Shown: piece after piece, positions 62,395-64,000 of the stretch
Position numbering within the stretch: the first letter of the stretch is position 1
Layout of the letters: every line of letters begins with the position of its first letter
Assembly (NCBI RefSeq): GCF_963678635.1
Contig: NC_087064.1
Location: forward strand, 74,552,390-74,616,389
DNA: 64,000 nt
Reading direction: 5' to 3'
DNA from: Symsagittifera roscoffensis
Lineage: Eukaryota > Xenacoelomorpha > Acoela > Convolutidae
Made by a program: the position numbers and the translations under genes
Notes under the pieces: model-generated
The model's database searches: none
What the model saw: only the letters and a program-made list of their open reading frames with translations
Told to the model about the DNA's origin: nothing

Positions 62395-64000
62395 TCAGGC
62401 GAAGCTCATGTAGTACTTCTTGTGTAGATATACCATCATTTCCGTTTCTGCAAAGATCACGTGCAGGATGGCGTATAGTTCCCTGGGGCTCAATTTACTC
62501 CTGTTCGGATCATAGACCGGCATTGAAACCTCTCCTATCTTTCTTTCGACCAGGAAATCCCTCAATCCGGTCAATGCCAACATCAAATGCTGATGATCAA
62601 TCACGTTTCTCTCGTAGTTCTTGTCACCAAAAAGCACAGATACTTGCCAGGAACTTGAGACACTGAGGGTTGAAGTGCAGTCATTCCCCCCAATCCTGGT
62701 CTCTGTCTGAACAGAAACTCCACATTCTGGTATTCTCTCTTGAAATAAGCTTCTAGTCTAGTCTTGTAGCTCATGTCCGCTGTTATGCAGATCGCGCTGG
62801 TCCTATCTGACAAGATGAACTCGCTGTCTGTGATCAAGATGTTTTCCGAATACTCATTTGGTATCTCGAATTTGGTCTTAAAACTTCTTCCAATGGCAGG
62901 CTCGGCTTCCTCCTGATCTAGTTCCAGTCCATTAGCCTCTCTCACTTCCCTGAGTTTTTGTATCATTAAATTTTCGGTGTGGGTAAGTCCTATCCCCACT
63001 CCCCGGACAAAAATATTTATCGAAGTCCCTGTCGATGGTGCTGGGTTCAAGTTATCAGGGTTCAAGGTCAGTCGTCGTCCAACCAAACAACGGGTTCCCC
63101 GCCTTTACATGCTTCGCTGCAGACATGTCGACCTGTTGGGTACTTTGCGCCTTCTTCTCATCAGCTTCCATATTGTGTATCCACTCCAGTATCCTCAGAT
63201 TTGTGTTCTCCCTTCTTTCTATCGCTCTGTTCTAGGTCCATATCTTTATCTGGCATGGCGTGATCCTCCTGCAATGAGTGCTCACTGTCATCGATGATCT
63301 GCCACTCCTCATCGGCTGTCAGCTCGCCCACGTTCACTAACTACTCAATTAGCTCTTCTGGCCGTATTTTTTCGATCAAGAAATCGTCGCCATAGCTGTT
63401 GTACTTCATGCCTGTCCTCTTTCGCCCGCCTTTTCTCGTTTCCGTCGTCATGGATATATCTGGTTCTGTCCACTTCGGCACCTCATCTTGCTCTGGATCA
63501 TTCCAATCCTCTTCTGCGAAAGCTCCTCCGTCCGAGTCTGCTTCTAGTTTTTCGTTGTCGTCCATACTCATGTTCTTGTTGCCATCATACTTCTCCCTGG
63601 TGGCTTTCTCATTTACCTCGCATGGTGGCTCCACCAGTTGATACTCGAGTCCTTCCATGTTCTGAGGTACGAACAAGTTTTCCGGTGATGGGACGTGATG
63701 TTTCAGTTTTTCGTAGTGCGCCGCACGCCCTGTGCTCAAGCGATCGAACTGACCCTGCTGGTGCACTTCCGTTATCATGAACGGCCCTCTCCATTTCTTT
63801 AGTAGCTTTTTTGTCCCTTTAGGAGGTATGATATTCTGGAACACCCAGACATATTGTCCCACGGCATATGGTTTTGCATGAAATTTTTTTCATCATACTT
63901 CCTCCATTGTCTGATCTGTGCTGGTGCTGTATTCCTTCTGCACAGCTCGTTCAATTCCTGTTGTCTTTTGACTGCTTCCTTCTCATATGCCTGAGGCGAT
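62395..64000 (-). pseudogene. Pol relic (integrase C-terminus to macro-like domain), second copy
   Basis: Fragments match the intact Pol from the end of integrase, through the GPF module (KKWRGPFMITEV near 63,790) and the acidic tail, to the macro-like end (RELYAILHV, LHKKYY) at 62,395. Frameshifts lie near 63,880, between 63,341 and 63,086, and near 62,620. The frame continues past the right edge. Confidence 0.88.

Larger units (their letters stand above)
52204..64000 (-). mobile_element. Second, decayed copy of the giant retrotransposon, truncated by window edge
   Basis: On the minus strand the order is Pol, ORF3, then 3' LTR. It is the same architecture as the intact copy, with ORF3 and Pol broken by many stops and frameshifts. 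Gag, most of Pol and the 5' LTR are outside the window. Its 3' LTR starts TGTAAC and ends GTTACA, a perfect inverted terminus. It lies tail to tail with the intact copy, about 1.95 kb away. Confidence 0.92.

Overview
The window is animal nuclear DNA. It is AT-rich, carries long introns with GT-AG splice sites, and is full of transposable elements. The only host gene I can read in full is a kinase suppressor of Ras (KSR) on the minus strand, spread over about 20 kb (25,558 down to 5,261) in 18 coding exons. Exon phases join without conflict and give a protein of about 1,060 residues. KSR is restricted to animals. The coding style, repeat content and a possible trans-splice acceptor suggest an invertebrate, but the sequence does not fix the phylum.

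Layout. 1-2,453: left end of the window, a Ty3/gypsy element on the minus strand (Gag-protease, then RT in the +1 frame, cut by the window edge). 2,454-5,160: gene-free DNA with repeat fragments. 5,261-25,558: KSR, whose introns hold foldback and MITE-like repeats, a dispersed ~450-bp repeat family and tRNA-like SINE pieces. 25,559-27,218: gene-poor flank. 27,219-50,251: an intact LTR retrotransposon of 23,033 bp on the plus strand. 50,252-52,203: a short flank with an exon-like fragment and an older related LTR. 52,204-64,000: a second, decayed copy of the giant family on the minus strand, truncated by the right edge. The two giant copies lie tail to tail.

The giant element is the main find. 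Its two 915-bp LTRs appear identical, and all three ORFs are open. (1) Gag has a coiled coil, a capsid-like region and two CCHC knuckles. (2) Pol follows Gag in the same frame after a single UAG. It contains aspartic protease, RT (YVDD), RNase H, a DD35E integrase and a GPF module, then a long C-terminal extension ending in a macro-domain-like fold. (3) ORF3 encodes 2,974 residues. It carries an SGNH/GDSL-hydrolase domain with all catalytic blocks (GDS, GTND, DGIH), a second degenerate SGNH-like domain, a hydrophobic segment and a long region I cannot assign. A 3' splice site conserved in both copies lies between pol and ORF3, so ORF3 is probably made from a spliced mRNA, as env is in retroviruses. 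The leader holds a minisatellite of about 54 units of 13-14 bp, and the hexamer CTTGAG recurs roughly ten times more often than expected along the whole element.

All assignments were made by reading motifs and splice signals by eye. No database search or alignment program was run.
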